A DNA stretch of 60,738 bases from Desulfosarcinaceae bacterium (GCA_030066015.1 JASJCL010000027.1:1-60738); one strand, 5' to 3'; shown: positions 1-12,924, numbered from the stretch's first letter. Made by a program: numbers and translations. Notes: generated from the letters alone by a model not told the origin.

Positions 1-173
1 CGTTCCACGGATTCGGCCCGTTTCATGGATGGGGTCCGTGATGCGATGATGATTGGTCCCGATGACGCGAGCCGGCGCTATCCTGCCGCTTCGCAGACCA
101 CCAGCCTCAAGGGCCATACCCGGCCCCTGCCCCCGACAGCGGCTTCATTTTTTTATTTACAAAGCATTCGTTT

Positions 174-3919
<3,746 letters not shown>

Positions 3920-4028
3920 AGCTTCCCGCCTGCCGGCGGCCAATGGCGGCCGCTGGCGGCGAATGTCGGGTGTTTGCCGGTTCCCGCCATGGACCGGCTT
4001 CATCATAGCAGTACCCTCCTACCCTCCT

Positions 4029-4070
4029 TAAAAGGGCTGTCCGGATGGTCCGGGCGGCCCTTTTATTTTA
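4029..4070 (+). terminator. Rho-independent terminator after PFOR
   Basis: An inverted repeat of AAAAGGGC and GTCCGG with its complement GGCCCTTTT is followed by a T-rich run to 4070. It lies about 110 bases after the PFOR stop. Confidence 0.85.
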
Positions 4071-4145
4071 CCATATTCAACCCAATAATTTCACTGATCA
4101 CTCTTGAAATGGTAATTTGATCTAGCCAATCTTCTTGATCCTCTC

Positions 4146-4173
4146 TTGAAAATCGGGTTGAACGCGCTATAAT
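4146..4173 (+). promoter_or_regulatory. Predicted sigma-70 promoter of the first gntR gene
   Basis: TTGAAA at 4146-4151 and a consensus TATAAT at 4168-4173 are 16 bases apart. This leaves a leader of about 110 bases before the regulator start. I found no perfect TGGTNNNACCA site in the 4071-4289 gap. Apart from the PFOR terminator and this promoter the gap appears empty. Confidence 0.6.
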
Positions 4174-4289
4174 GAGCCTTCAGCAATAGGGGCAGTCCGC
4201 GGCCTCGCCATGGGTATTAGGGGGATAACGGCGCTCCTGTTCAAGGGAACGAAAACGCCGTCCATGCAGCCTTTAAGCGAGATATAGCG

Positions 4290-5048
4290 ATGGTAGTGAA
4301 TACCCTGAGACCCAAAAAACTCGCCGATCAGGTCTTTGAACGGATCCGTGATCTGATCTTCAAGGGCGATCTCAAACCCGGCGAGCGATTGAAATCGGAG
4401 CGGGAACTCTCCGAGATCATGGACGTCAGTCGGCCCACCATCCGGCAGGCCATCGGCAAACTCGTCGATCGCGGTCTGGTGGAGAACCGCCAGGGTCAGG
4501 GAACCTTCGTCTGCAATCCCAATGAGATGCGGTCCCATAACCTATTGCGCGATCTGATCGACTGGGATGAGGCCAGCTTGAAAGATCTGCTCGAAGTACG
4601 GATGGCACTGGAATGTCAGGCGGCCACCACAGCGGCCTTGAGAGCGACGGGGGAGGACGTGGCCAATCTGGATCGCCATGTTCAGGAGATGCGGGCGTCA
4701 ATCCAGGCCGGCGAACTGGGGATCCTCGAAGATGTGCGCTTTCACATGACCCTGGCCTATGCCACGAAAAACCAGGTCCAGATCCTATTGATGAAGAACA
4801 TGTACGACCTGCTCCACTTCGGCATCGAGGAGGGGCTCAAGCAACTCTACCTGCAGCCCGAGAACCTTGAGGCGATCCTTTCACAGCATCAGCAGGTCAC
4901 GGATGCCATCCGCCAGCGCGATCCGGCCGCCGCCTACGCCGCCATGCACACCCACATCTATTTTCTCATCAATTATTGTTGCAATGAGGGCGCCCTGCTC
5001 AAGCAGGACGCCCCGGATCTGATCCACTCGTCAGCGGTTGGGGACTGA
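4290..5048 (+). CDS. GntR family (FadR/FCD subfamily) transcriptional regulator 1
   Basis: A 252-residue ligand-responsive DNA-binding protein. The N-terminal winged helix-turn-helix spans about residues 8-75, with LADQVFERIRDLIFKGDLKP and the recognition helix segment DVSRPTIRQAIGKL. The C-terminal FCD domain (about 95-225) keeps the metal-site pattern: Asp/His in DVRFHM, His in QHQQV and His in THIYFL. FCD regulators of this type usually sense small carboxylic acids. It lies between PFOR and the first lactate-oxidation pair, so lactate or pyruvate is a reasonable effector, but that is inference. It is paralogous to the regulators at 13230 and 25193. The start is ATG 4290 with only a weak GCGAGA upstream. 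Confidence 0.93.
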   Translation: MVVNTLRPKKLADQVFERIRDLIFKGDLKPGERLKSERELSEIMDVSRPTIRQAIGKLVDRGLVENRQGQGTFVCNPNEMRSHNLLRDLIDWDEASLKDLLEVRMALECQAATTAALRATGEDVANLDRHVQEMRASIQAGELGILEDVRFHMTLAYATKNQVQILLMKNMYDLLHFGIEEGLKQLYLQPENLEAILSQHQQVTDAIRQRDPAAAYAAMHTHIYFLINYCCNEGALLKQDAPDLIHSSAVGD

Positions 5049-5855
5049 TCCTGCGCCGCCGCCCCGCCCGAGACCGTATCGATGCGGCCACCATCGCCTC
5101 GAGTGCCCCCACAGGATTGGGCCGGCGCCTGTGCGATACCGGCCTCGGCCAAAGTTCGCCGAATGGTGGTCATTTTTTTTGGCTTTTGGTCGGGCAAGGT
5201 CTGAAAGGACAGCCCCGCATCCCGCTTTTCCTGGGCCACTGTCGGCAGCATGGTGCTGCCAATGGGGGCATTGAGCGCTGCCGGGATCTTCACCTTTGGG
5301 GTTACCATCTTTCCGAAAAAAACCACCGATGGATTTCATCCGATTGGTTTTTTTTCATTGGCTTTACTACCATCATGCACCCGTTCATTCGAGCGTCATC
5401 GATCCTAGCTATCTCATTTATAATATTTTTGTATCATATTTTTAGTTACATAAGAACGTATCTGGAAGGATTGCGGCAACCACCTTCTTCCCGCCAATGG
5501 ATGAAGTATTTTTTACCAATAATTCCACATGGGAGCCGCTGGGTTGGGCACGTCGGGTGGCAGAGCTAGAAGCGGTGGGCTGAACGGAATACGCGCATTA
5601 AAATACTCCAACCAATTGAAAAAAATTCGGTTATCGGTGAAGGTTATCCCACGACCGCTCTCGAAATTTCGGAGACACAGGAGAGCAGCGCAGCGGGTTG
5701 GCGTCCCGAGTGCACTGCAATCTGCGAGATAAGGTATTTTTTTTGACCAATTTTTTTAATCAACCCATTTTCAGCTTTAATGGATGTTTCAAGAGTGGTA
5801 TAGAAAAGAGCCTACCGCTGTGAACCTTTCAATCCTATGGGAACGGAGCTATGCC
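5049..5855. other. 807-base intergenic region between gntR1 and the first lut pair
   Basis: The first 280 bases are GC-rich, and an open frame on the minus strand there is not convincing. The stretch from about 5340 to 5790 is distinctly AT-rich with long T runs. A TTGACC at 5743-5748 could be a -35 element for the downstream pair, but the matching -10 (CATTTT) is poor. I see no terminator with a clear stem after gntR1 and no perfect FCD operator. Confidence 0.5.
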
Positions 5856-6482
5856 GTGAGCGACACGTCTTCGACCGCGTTATTCACCCACAAAGCAGAA
5901 CTGGTGTCCACCATCGTCCACCCGGCCAAGCGCCTCGATGACGCGCTGGCCTACGCGCTGAGCGCCTGCGTCGAAAAGGAGGCGTGCCCAATGCTGATCT
6001 CCGGCTGTGAGGCGGAATTGTCTCCACCGGCCGAAGCGCTTTGCGAGACCAAGCGCGGCAAGATCATCGCCGCCCCGGATCTCGATGCCACCCTCCGCGA
6101 GGGGTTCGCCGAGCAGTGCGACCAGGCGGGGATCCGCCTGATTCATGAAGGCCTCAGGGACCACCTGGGCGGTATCGACATCGGCATCACATGGGCCAAC
6201 TGGGGCATTGCCGAGACCGGTACCCTGGTTATCGATTCGACCCGTGAGGAGATCCGTCTGGCCTCCATGATCAGCGAAATTCATGTGGTCCTCCTACCTG
6301 TGGACCGCATTGTGGGTGGAGCGGACGAGATCGCCGATGCGCTCGAGACCGCCATGCGGGATCCTTACAACTACACCGCCTTCATCACCGGGGCCAGCCG
6401 AACCGCTGACATTGAACGGGTGCTGGCCCTGGGTGTTCACGGACCACTGGAACTACACGTGCTGCTGCTGGGAGATGATTGA
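5856..6482 (+). CDS. lutC: Lactate utilisation protein C (LutC/LldG, LUD domain), copy 1
   Basis: A 208-residue LUD-domain protein, the small subunit of the LutABC-type L-lactate dehydrogenase complex. The family signature is visible as WGIAETGTLVI near residue 117 and as GVHGPLELHVLLL at the C-terminus. I chose a GTG start at 5856 because GGAG lies seven bases upstream; an upstream in-frame ATG at 5784 adds 24 residues unlike the family. The stop codon overlaps the next ATG (TGATG), so the gene is translationally coupled to the LutB-LutA fusion. The second LutC in this window, at 21450, is divergent in sequence and is not a recent duplicate. Confidence 0.88.
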   Translation: MSDTSSTALFTHKAELVSTIVHPAKRLDDALAYALSACVEKEACPMLISGCEAELSPPAEALCETKRGKIIAAPDLDATLREGFAEQCDQAGIRLIHEGLRDHLGGIDIGITWANWGIAETGTLVIDSTREEIRLASMISEIHVVLLPVDRIVGGADEIADALETAMRDPYNYTAFITGASRTADIERVLALGVHGPLELHVLLLGDD

Positions 6483-8632
6483 TGCAGAGATCGACGACAT
6501 TAAAAGGGTATCGGAAAGATGTAGGCGTCGCGCTGAAGAATGAATTCCTGCGCAAAGCGATGGACAACTTCGCCGTGGCCTACCGTGCGTCGCGCGAGAA
6601 CGCATTTCGGGAATTGGACAGTGAGCGCCTGATTCAGGATGTGGCCGAACTGAAGGACCGCGGCATCGATCAAATGGAGGCCCTTCTCGATCAATTCATC
6701 GCCGTGGCAACGTCCAAGGGGGTTCACGTTCACCTGGCCAAGGATTCCCAGCAGGCCAATGAAATCATCGCCACGATCGCCGCCGAGAGCGGCGCCAAAC
6801 GGGTGATCAAGTCCAAATCGATGACGGCCGAAGAGACCCTCCTCAACCCGTATCTGGAGATCAAGGGGCTGGATGTGACCGAGACCGACCTAGGTGAGTG
6901 GATCATCCAGTTGCGCGGCGAGGGCCCATCCCACATGGTGATGCCGGCCATTCATCTCTCCCGCTACCAGGTGGCCGACCTGTTCACTGACGTCACCGGC
7001 GCCCAGCAGAGCAACGATATCGAGAAGCTGGTCAAAGTGGCGCGGCGAGAGCTGCGTCAGAAGTTCGTGGATGCTGACGTGGGCATCAGCGGCGCCAACT
7101 TCGCCATCGCCGAAACCGGCACCATCGGATTGACCACCAACGAGGGCAATGCACGCCTGGTGACCACCCTGCCCAAGACCCACATCGCCCTCATCGGTCT
7201 CGAAAAACTGGTGCCGACCATTCGGGAGGCGTTGGCCATCAACCGCGTCCTGCCCCGCAACGCCACCGGCCAGGCGATCACCTCCTACGTCACCTGGATC
7301 ACCGGACCGGCCCCCTGGGGCGGCGAAGCGGACGGCCGCAAGGCACTTCACATCGTCTTCCTGGACAACGGCCGCCGGGCCTTGGCCAAGGATCGCGATT
7401 TTTCCCAGGTATTGCGCTGCGTGCGCTGCGGCGCCTGTGCCAATGTCTGCCCCATCTATCGCATGATCGGCGGACACCAGTACGGTCACATCTACATCGG
7501 GGCCATCGGCCTGATCTTGACCTACTTCTTCCACGGCCGTGCAAAAGCCCGCAACCTGGTCCAGAACTGCATCAATTGCGGCGCCTGCAAGGCGGTCTGC
7601 GCTGCCGGCATCGATCTGCCCAGTCTCATCAAAGCGGTGCATGAAAAGATCCTCGGCGAGGAGGGTCATCCCCTCACCAACACCCTGCTCAATCGCGTTC
7701 TGCGCAGCCGCAAGCTGTTTCACGGCTTGCTGCGCTCCACCCAGCTCACCCAGCGCCCAGTCACCACCAGCGATGGCTATCTGCGCCACCTGCCCATGAT
7801 CTTCGCCAAGGAGCACCGCTTTCGCGCCCTGCCCTCCATCGCGGAGAAGCCGTTCCGGGACCGCTGGGCGACCATTGCCCCCTCGGTGGCGAAACCCCGC
7901 TTCAAGGTCGCCCTCTTCTCGGGATGCGTCCAGGATTTCGTCTATCCGGAGCATCTCGAAGCCGCCACACGGGTGATGGCCGAAGAGGGCGTGGCCTTAG
8001 CGTTTCCCATGGATCAGTCCTGCTGCGGACTTCCGGTACAAATGATGGGCGAGTCCAAGGCGGCCCGCGATGTGGCGATTCAGAACGTGCTCGCCATGGC
8101 GGCGGAGCGCTACGACTACATCGTCACCCTCTGCGCCTCCTGTGCCTCCCACTTGAAGAAGGGCTACCCGAAACTCCTCGCCGACCACCCTAGCCTTGCG
8201 GACAAGGCGGAGCGCTTCGCTGACAAAGTACTGCCATTTAGCAGTTTCATGGTGGACGTGTTGGCGCTGAGCAGCGCGAACTACACCGGCGACGGCGAGG
8301 CGGTCACCTACCACGCCCCCTGTCACCTCTGCCGTGGACTGGGGATTCGTGAAGCACCCAGAGCCCTCATCGACCTCTCCGGGCATCGCTATGCGCCCGC
8401 CTCCGAGGAGGAGACCTGCTGTGGTTTTGGCGGCACCTACTCCAGCAAGTTTCCCCGCATCTCGGCCGAGATACTGGAAACCAAGCTCAAGGATTTCCAG
8501 GCCACCGGCGCCGAGCGGCTGGTCACCGAATGCCCAGGCTGTCTCATGCAGTTGCGCGGCGGGATCAAGCAGCGGGGCATCGAGATGGAGGTGTTGCACA
8601 TGGCCGAGCTGCTGGAGCGGCGCCGGAAATAG
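6482..8632 (+). CDS. LutB-LutA fusion: iron-sulfur L-lactate dehydrogenase subunit
   Basis: A 716-residue protein that joins LutB and LutA, normally two polypeptides. The order is a LUD domain at about 65-300 (FAIAETGTIGL), a bis-[4Fe-4S] ferredoxin segment (CVRCGACANVCP near 315, CINCGACKAVC near 363), and two CCG domains. The CCG domains show SCCGLPV, the PCH of YHAPCHLCRG, and CCGFGGTYSSKF. With LutC it should oxidise L-lactate to pyruvate in the cytoplasm and pass electrons on through its clusters. ATG 6482 has GGGAG seven bases upstream; a TTG three bases earlier is less likely. From general knowledge, comparable fused proteins occur in organic-acid oxidation clusters of Desulfovibrio. 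The gene ends this two-gene operon. Confidence 0.9.
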   Translation: MQRSTTLKGYRKDVGVALKNEFLRKAMDNFAVAYRASRENAFRELDSERLIQDVAELKDRGIDQMEALLDQFIAVATSKGVHVHLAKDSQQANEIIATIAAESGAKRVIKSKSMTAEETLLNPYLEIKGLDVTETDLGEWIIQLRGEGPSHMVMPAIHLSRYQVADLFTDVTGAQQSNDIEKLVKVARRELRQKFVDADVGISGANFAIAETGTIGLTTNEGNARLVTTLPKTHIALIGLEKLVPTIREALAINRVLPRNATGQAITSYVTWITGPAPWGGEADGRKALHIVFLDNGRRALAKDRDFSQVLRCVRCGACANVCPIYRMIGGHQYGHIYIGAIGLILTYFFHGRAKARNLVQNCINCGACKAVCAAGIDLPSLIKAVHEKILGEEGHPLTNTLLNRVLRSRKLFHGLLRSTQLTQRPVTTSDGYLRHLPMIFAKEHRFRALPSIAEKPFRDRWATIAPSVAKPRFKVALFSGCVQDFVYPEHLEAATRVMAEEGVALAFPMDQSCCGLPVQMMGESKAARDVAIQNVLAMAAERYDYIVTLCASCASHLKKGYPKLLADHPSLADKAERFADKVLPFSSFMVDVLALSSANYTGDGEAVTYHAPCHLCRGLGIREAPRALIDLSGHRYAPASEEETCCGFGGTYSSKFPRISAEILETKLKDFQATGAERLVTECPGCLMQLRGGIKQRGIEMEVLHMAELLERRRK

Positions 8633-8654
8633 GCGCGCACGACAGCGATCCAAT

Positions 8655-8687
8655 AAAAAAGGGCGGCTGGTGCCGCCCTTTTTCTTT
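8655..8687 (+). terminator. Rho-independent terminator after the LutB-LutA fusion
   Basis: AAAAAAGGGCGGC and GCCGCCCTTTTT form a strong stem with a short loop followed by a T run, starting about 22 bases after the stop. Confidence 0.92.
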
Positions 8688-8859
8688 CCCGGAGAGAGGA
8701 GGTGCCCCCAATCGATCTGGTGGCCTCCCCGGGCAAATCCTATGTCCGCCGAACTGAGCGCCATCCTTCAGTGGATGGGGACCGATCGGTGCTCAGCCGC
8801 CCAGCTTCGAAGAAGTTGGACCAAGGGCTCATGGGGAAGATGGGCCCTAAACCGGTGCT

Positions 8860-10245
8860 TTAGCCATAGGCCACAGCCGGCAGCCAGATGACCAACTGGG
8901 GCCAGATGGCCACTGCCAACAAGCCCATGAGCTGCAGGACGATGAAGGGCACAACGCCCTTGTAAATGTCGAGCAGTTCGATTTCGGGGGGCGCGACTCC
9001 CTTGAGGTAAAAGATGGCGAATCCCACCGGAGGGGTCAGGAAACTGGTTTGGAGGCTCACCGCCACGAGGACAGCGAACCATACCAGCTCCGGATTGTCG
9101 ATCACCCCGTGCCCATCGATTTCGATGCCCAGAGCGGACACCACCGGTGCCAGCAGCGGCAGGATGATGAGGGTGATCTCGATCCAGTCGAGAAAAAAGC
9201 CCAACGCGAATACCGTTCCCAGGATGACGGCCATGACGCCGTACGGCCCCAGGGGCAGGCCGGTGAGGGCGGCCTCGATGAACTCGTCACCCCCTAGACT
9301 CCGAAGTACCAGGGCGAAACAGGTGGCACCGATGAAGATACCGAAGATGTAGCCGGTGGTGTTGAAGGTGGCGTGGCAGACCTCCTTGAGGACCTTCAAA
9401 TTAAACTTTTTGTTCATGATGGCCAGGAGGGTGGCCCCCAGAGCGCCTACGCCGCTGGCTTCGGTGGGCGTGGTGATACCCATGAAGATAGATCCCAGCA
9501 CGGCCAAGATCAAAAGCGCCGGCGGAAAGATCGATTTTAGAACGTCCCACACCATGCTGATCTTGACCGGCGGCCGGCTTGGATCCAGCGGCGCGACACC
9601 GGGGTTGAGGGCACAGAAGCCGACGATATAGATGATGTAGAGCGATCCCAGAATGACGCCCGGCAAGACGGCGCCCATAAAGAGATCACCTACGCTGAGC
9701 CCCAACTGGTCGGCCATGATGACGAGCATGATGCTGGGGGGTATCAGAATTCCCAAGGTGCCCGATCCGCACACGGTGCCGGTGGCCAGGGCTTTGTTGT
9801 AGCCCTGATTGAGCATGGCCGGAATGGAGAGCAGGCCCAGGAGAACCACCGAGGCGCCGATGATGCCGGTGGAGGCCGCCAGGACGATACCGATGATGGT
9901 GACGCTGACGGCCAGGCCGCCCCGTACCGGACCGAAAAGGGCCTGCATCTTCTGCATCATCTTCTCGGCGATACCCGAGCGGTCCAGCATCAATCCCATA
10001 AAGATGAACATGGGCAGCGCCACCAGGACCCAATTGTCCATAATTTTATAGAGCCGATTGACCACCATCCCGACGGTCAAGTAGTCCAGGCCGGTCCAGG
10101 TGCCGAGGTAGATGTCCGCCAAGTAGCCGATGAAGGTGAAGATCATGGCCACACCACCCAGGACAAGGGCGATGGGAAAGCCGGTGAAGAGTAGACCGAT
10201 GAAGGTCGCAAACATCAAAATGACGAGTACGCTGTTGGCATCCAT
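8860..10245 (-). CDS. dctM: TRAP transporter large permease subunit (DctM type)
   Basis: A 461-residue inner-membrane protein with about twelve hydrophobic segments. It is the ion-coupled translocating subunit of a tripartite ATP-independent periplasmic transporter. Family features include the amphipathic loop at ALPMFIFMGLMLDRSGIAEK, the GIIGASVVLLGLLSIPAML region, GTVCGSGTLGILIPPSI and GVGALGATLLAI. It follows dctQ by six bases and is the last gene of the dctPQM run. The substrate cannot be read from this subunit; the binding protein suggests lactate or 2-oxo monocarboxylates. Confidence 0.95.
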   Translation of the reverse strand: MDANSVLVILMFATFIGLLFTGFPIALVLGGVAMIFTFIGYLADIYLGTWTGLDYLTVGMVVNRLYKIMDNWVLVALPMFIFMGLMLDRSGIAEKMMQKMQALFGPVRGGLAVSVTIIGIVLAASTGIIGASVVLLGLLSIPAMLNQGYNKALATGTVCGSGTLGILIPPSIMLVIMADQLGLSVGDLFMGAVLPGVILGSLYIIYIVGFCALNPGVAPLDPSRPPVKISMVWDVLKSIFPPALLILAVLGSIFMGITTPTEASGVGALGATLLAIMNKKFNLKVLKEVCHATFNTTGYIFGIFIGATCFALVLRSLGGDEFIEAALTGLPLGPYGVMAVILGTVFALGFFLDWIEITLIILPLLAPVVSALGIEIDGHGVIDNPELVWFAVLVAVSLQTSFLTPPVGFAIFYLKGVAPPEIELLDIYKGVVPFIVLQLMGLLAVAIWPQLVIWLPAVAYG

Positions 10246-10251
10246 GAGGTC

Positions 10252-10782
10252 CTAGGCTCCCTTCTTGGCAGTTTTAAGATACGCAAATCCTTTGATCAGG
10301 CGTGCCACAGCCGACAGGAACAAGAGAAACATGCTGATGGGGATCAGCGACTTGGGCAGCCAGCGGCAGCATAATCCCAGGGGAGCATCGGAACGTTCAT
10401 TGACCTTGACCGCTTCCCAGAAGAAATCGAGTCCATGAAAGAAGATGACGTAGATCATGGGCATGAGCAAGACGATGATGCCGATTATCTCGACCCACTC
10501 CTTGGTCCGGCGGGACATCTTCTCATGGACCAGATCGAGTCGGATGTGGGAGTCGACGGATTGACAGTAGGACATCCCGAACACCACACCGACGCAGTAT
10601 AGATGCCATTGTACCTCTTCCAAGACAACGAGCCCCTTGCCAAACACGTAGCGCAGCACCACCTGCAGGATGATCGCGAAGATCAGCGCCACGTTGAGCC
10701 AGGAACACCAACGGCCGATCGATTGGACGAAATTGTCCAAAGCGGCCGCGACCTTGTTGTTGGTTTCTGACACCGACGTCAT
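10252..10782 (-). CDS. dctQ: TRAP transporter small permease subunit (DctQ type)
   Basis: A 176-residue membrane protein with four predicted transmembrane helices, the small partner of DctM. The start at 10782 (MTSVSETN) has a strong GAGGAGG five bases upstream. An earlier in-frame start adds 18 residues without such a site. Typical DctQ features are WHLYCVGVVFGMSYC, the RLDLVHEKMSRRTKEWVEI loop and the SDAPLGLCCRWLP segment before the last helix. The 387 bases between dctP and dctQ are unusually long and contain a stable hairpin just behind dctP. Confidence 0.93.
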   Translation of the reverse strand: MTSVSETNNKVAAALDNFVQSIGRWCSWLNVALIFAIILQVVLRYVFGKGLVVLEEVQWHLYCVGVVFGMSYCQSVDSHIRLDLVHEKMSRRTKEWVEIIGIIVLLMPMIYVIFFHGLDFFWEAVKVNERSDAPLGLCCRWLPKSLIPISMFLLFLSAVARLIKGFAYLKTAKKGA

Positions 10783-11169
10783 ACAACCTCCTCGCAATTG
10801 GCGATTGATTTGGGTCCCGGTGAGCGGACCCACCATATGAGTACGATTGCCACTTGGCGACGCAGCAGATCGCGGATACCAAAAGTAAAGAATGTGTCCC
10901 GGAACAGTGGTGCTGGCGTAACCGTATCATAACCCGACCGGGCAGTGGACACAAAAACAGCCCAAACATCATCCGCTTCCAGAATGCGACCCTGGAAACA
11001 CCGCCGAATGTTGCGGGGAACGCGTTGTATTTCCAGCACAAACCCGAGCGTGCCGAGATTCACTGGATCTACCGGCTTTAATCGACCCGGGAACCGCGTC
11101 AAACAAATTGCCGGGGGCCAATTTAGCCGACCCCCGGCAAGAACAGACACGACTCAGGTCAGATGCGGT
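10783..11169 (-). other. 387-base dctP-dctQ intercistronic region
   Basis: It contains the hairpin at 11110-11138 close to the dctP stop and otherwise no gene that I can support. No T-tract follows the hairpin, so readthrough into dctQM is likely. I found no convincing promoter for dctQ. Confidence 0.5.
11110..11138 (-). terminator. Stable intercistronic hairpin behind dctP
   Basis: An eight-pair GC stem (GCCGGGGG with CCCCCGGC) and a 13-base loop lie 32 bases beyond the dctP stop. Only a loose AATTTG follows, so it is more likely an mRNA-stabilising or partially terminating element than a full terminator. It may raise the level of the binding protein over the permease. Confidence 0.6.
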
Positions 11170-12237
11170 TTACTTCGTGGAGCGCGGCAGGAACCCGCGG
11201 CTCGACCAGTATTTGTAGTCGGCGCGGAAAGCCGTCATGTGGTCATAGACTTTCTTAAAGAAGGGATCTTTGCTCTGCTCGGTGACGACCTCTTCCCAGG
11301 CGCCACGGAAGGTATCGAGCATTTCATCGGACCAATACATGTTCTTGACACCGCGTTTGGTCTCGTTCTCCTTGATGACGGTACCCTGAATGGCTTCGGT
11401 CATGGCGAATGCGTCGAGGGTGGCAGCGCGCGTGCCGACATCCATCACCATTCGCTGATGATCGGTCATACCATTCCAGACGTCTTTGTTGATCAGGAGT
11501 TCGAAAACGGTGGCTTGCTGATGCCATCCCGGGTAGTAGTTGTATTTGACGACCTTGTAGAAGCCCAGGCGCTGGTCGATGGCCGGCATGGAGAACTCGG
11601 TGGCATCGATCGCCTTTTTCTCCAAGGCCGGGAAGATCTCACCGCCGGGGAGCAAACTGGTGGACACACCAAGCTTCTGCATGGCCTGGCCGCCGAGGCC
11701 GAAGAAACGCATCCGCATGCCCTTGAGGTCATCGATGGATTTGATCTCCTTGGCGAACCAACCGGAGGTCTCGGGGGCGATGATGCCGCACACCAGCACC
11801 TTCACGTTGAAACCGGCTTGGTCATACATCTCCTGGTAGAGTTCCATACCGCCACCGTAGTACAACCAGGCCAGGTATTCACCGGCTTCAGGGCCGAACG
11901 GCACCGCGGAGAAGAGGGCCGCGGCCGGAATTTTACCCTGCCAGTAACCGGCTGTGGCGTACCCGGCGTTGATTTTACCCTTGGAGACGGAGTCGAGAAT
12001 TTCGAACGGCGCCACGAGTTTGCCCGGCTCGTACACGTTCATTTTAATCTCACCGTTGGACAACGTCTCGATGCGTTCAGCCAACCATGGAGGCGTAGTA
12101 CCCAGACCAGGGAGGGCTGTCGCGAAACACACTGGAACTTTCAGCAGCACTTTTTTGGCCATGGCTGGCGTAGCCGTGCACATGAAAATCGCTACGCACA
12201 TCAGCGCAATAACCTTGACCAGACGACACTTACTCAT
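11170..12237 (-). CDS. dctP: TRAP transporter substrate-binding protein (DctP; TakP-like)
   Basis: A 355-residue periplasmic receptor. The start at 12237 has AAGGAGG upstream and gives a clear signal peptide (residues 1-27, cleavage after ATPAMA). The body resembles the TakP/TTHA0766 branch, which binds 2-oxo monocarboxylates or calcium-lactate. The branch features I see are AWLYYGGGMELYQE, the block DLKGMRMRFFGLGGQAMQ, and LLPGGEIFPALEKKAIDATE. Given the island of lactate genes I infer lactate or pyruvate as ligand. It is first in the dctPQM operon and is read from a promoter with an FCD-type operator at its start point. Confidence 0.93.
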   Translation of the reverse strand: MSKCRLVKVIALMCVAIFMCTATPAMAKKVLLKVPVCFATALPGLGTTPPWLAERIETLSNGEIKMNVYEPGKLVAPFEILDSVSKGKINAGYATAGYWQGKIPAAALFSAVPFGPEAGEYLAWLYYGGGMELYQEMYDQAGFNVKVLVCGIIAPETSGWFAKEIKSIDDLKGMRMRFFGLGGQAMQKLGVSTSLLPGGEIFPALEKKAIDATEFSMPAIDQRLGFYKVVKYNYYPGWHQQATVFELLINKDVWNGMTDHQRMVMDVGTRAATLDAFAMTEAIQGTVIKENETKRGVKNMYWSDEMLDTFRGAWEEVVTEQSKDPFFKKVYDHMTAFRADYKYWSSRGFLPRSTK

Positions 12238-12302
12238 GAATTGCCTCCTTGTAGATTGGTTCCCATAGGATCTCTTCACTCAGCCTGTCAAAACAATGTT
12301 TA

Positions 12303-12315
12303 TTGGTAATACCAA
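12303..12315. promoter_or_regulatory. FCD-type operator at the dctP promoter
   Basis: A perfect palindrome TTGGTAATACCAA matches the TGGTNNNACCA consensus known for FadR/PdhR-type regulators. It begins a few bases past the predicted dctP start point (near 12318), an ideal repressor position. The likely binders are the GntR/FCD proteins encoded in this window. Confidence 0.75.
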
Positions 12316-12324
12316 TTCTGGAGT

Positions 12325-12353
12325 GTCATACATCTCACCGGCCCTTATGTCAA
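12325..12353 (-). promoter_or_regulatory. Predicted sigma-70 promoter of dctPQM
   Basis: Read on the minus strand: consensus TTGACA at 12353-12348, a 17-base spacer, then TATGAC at 12330-12325. Transcription would begin near 12318, giving an 80-base leader. Confidence 0.7.
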
Positions 12354-12469
12354 GTTAAAAAATAAACCAGCCGCCCGTCAAGGCAAATTTCATCATTAAA
12401 TATAGACAGTTGAATTATACAGGCCTCTTGCTTGAACGATTACTCCGCATGGACCTTAGCACCTTTAAA

Positions 12470-12480
12470 TGGTCACACCA
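12470..12480. promoter_or_regulatory. FCD-type operator candidate upstream of dctP
   Basis: TGGTCACACCA is a perfect match to TGGTNNNACCA. Its centre is about 166 bases from the dctP operator centre, a distance compatible with looping between two bound dimers. Confidence 0.55.
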
Positions 12481-12838
12481 ATCGGTCCAATCGCGGACAA
12501 TTGGCGATCGCGACACCGGGCGCCGGCCGCCCTTCGCGCATCGGCCGGCGGCCGCCTATGGAAGCCAAATCCATGGGCCCGCTTTTCGCGGGACGTTGCT
12601 CGAGGAAGACGGCTGCCAGGCTGGTCCGGAGCGATCAGGTCCCGACCGGGGTGCACCGGTCCACGTCACGGGCGCGGCAATTCCCGCCTGGGTTCGCCGG
12701 GGAGGGCCTGACGATCGCCTTGAACCGGTGGGGCCGGCGCTCACTCGGTGGGAGGTCGCCGGAAGGTCCAACGGCCGGACGCGGGGGGTGGTTGCGGCGA
12801 TACCCCTGTATGGGGCAGACGGCGCAAATCGCATATAT

Positions 12839-12849
12839 TGGTTAGACCT
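12839..12849. promoter_or_regulatory. Imperfect FCD-type operator upstream of gntR2
   Basis: TGGTTAGACCT differs from the consensus at its last base and otherwise matches the lutA operator TGGTTAGACCA. It lies about 50 bases before the gntR2 promoter candidate. Confidence 0.45.
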
Positions 12850-12895
12850 TTGAAGCAAGGCCCTATTAATCGGCCTTCCAGTAGGGGGTTATCGC

Positions 12896-12924
12896 TTGAA
12901 ATCGAAGTGTTCATCTGGTATGAA
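12896..12924 (+). promoter_or_regulatory. Promoter candidate of gntR2
   Basis: TTGAAA at 12896-12901 and TATGAA at 12919-12924 are 17 bases apart. The resulting leader would be about 300 bases, so a closer start point is possible. Confidence 0.35.

Noticed and set aside
4973-5326. A 117-codon minus-strand frame overlapping the end of gntR1
   Set aside because: The first half has fairly normal codon use (KVKIPAALNAPIGSTMLPTV), but there is no good ribosome site, no recognisable family, a poly-A run interrupts it and the end overlaps gntR1 by 76 bases. It could be a decayed gene; I would not annotate it.
12410-12853. Overlapping open frames in the dctP-gntR2 gap
   Set aside because: Several frames are open at once in very GC-rich DNA with no ribosome sites; none gives a plausible protein.
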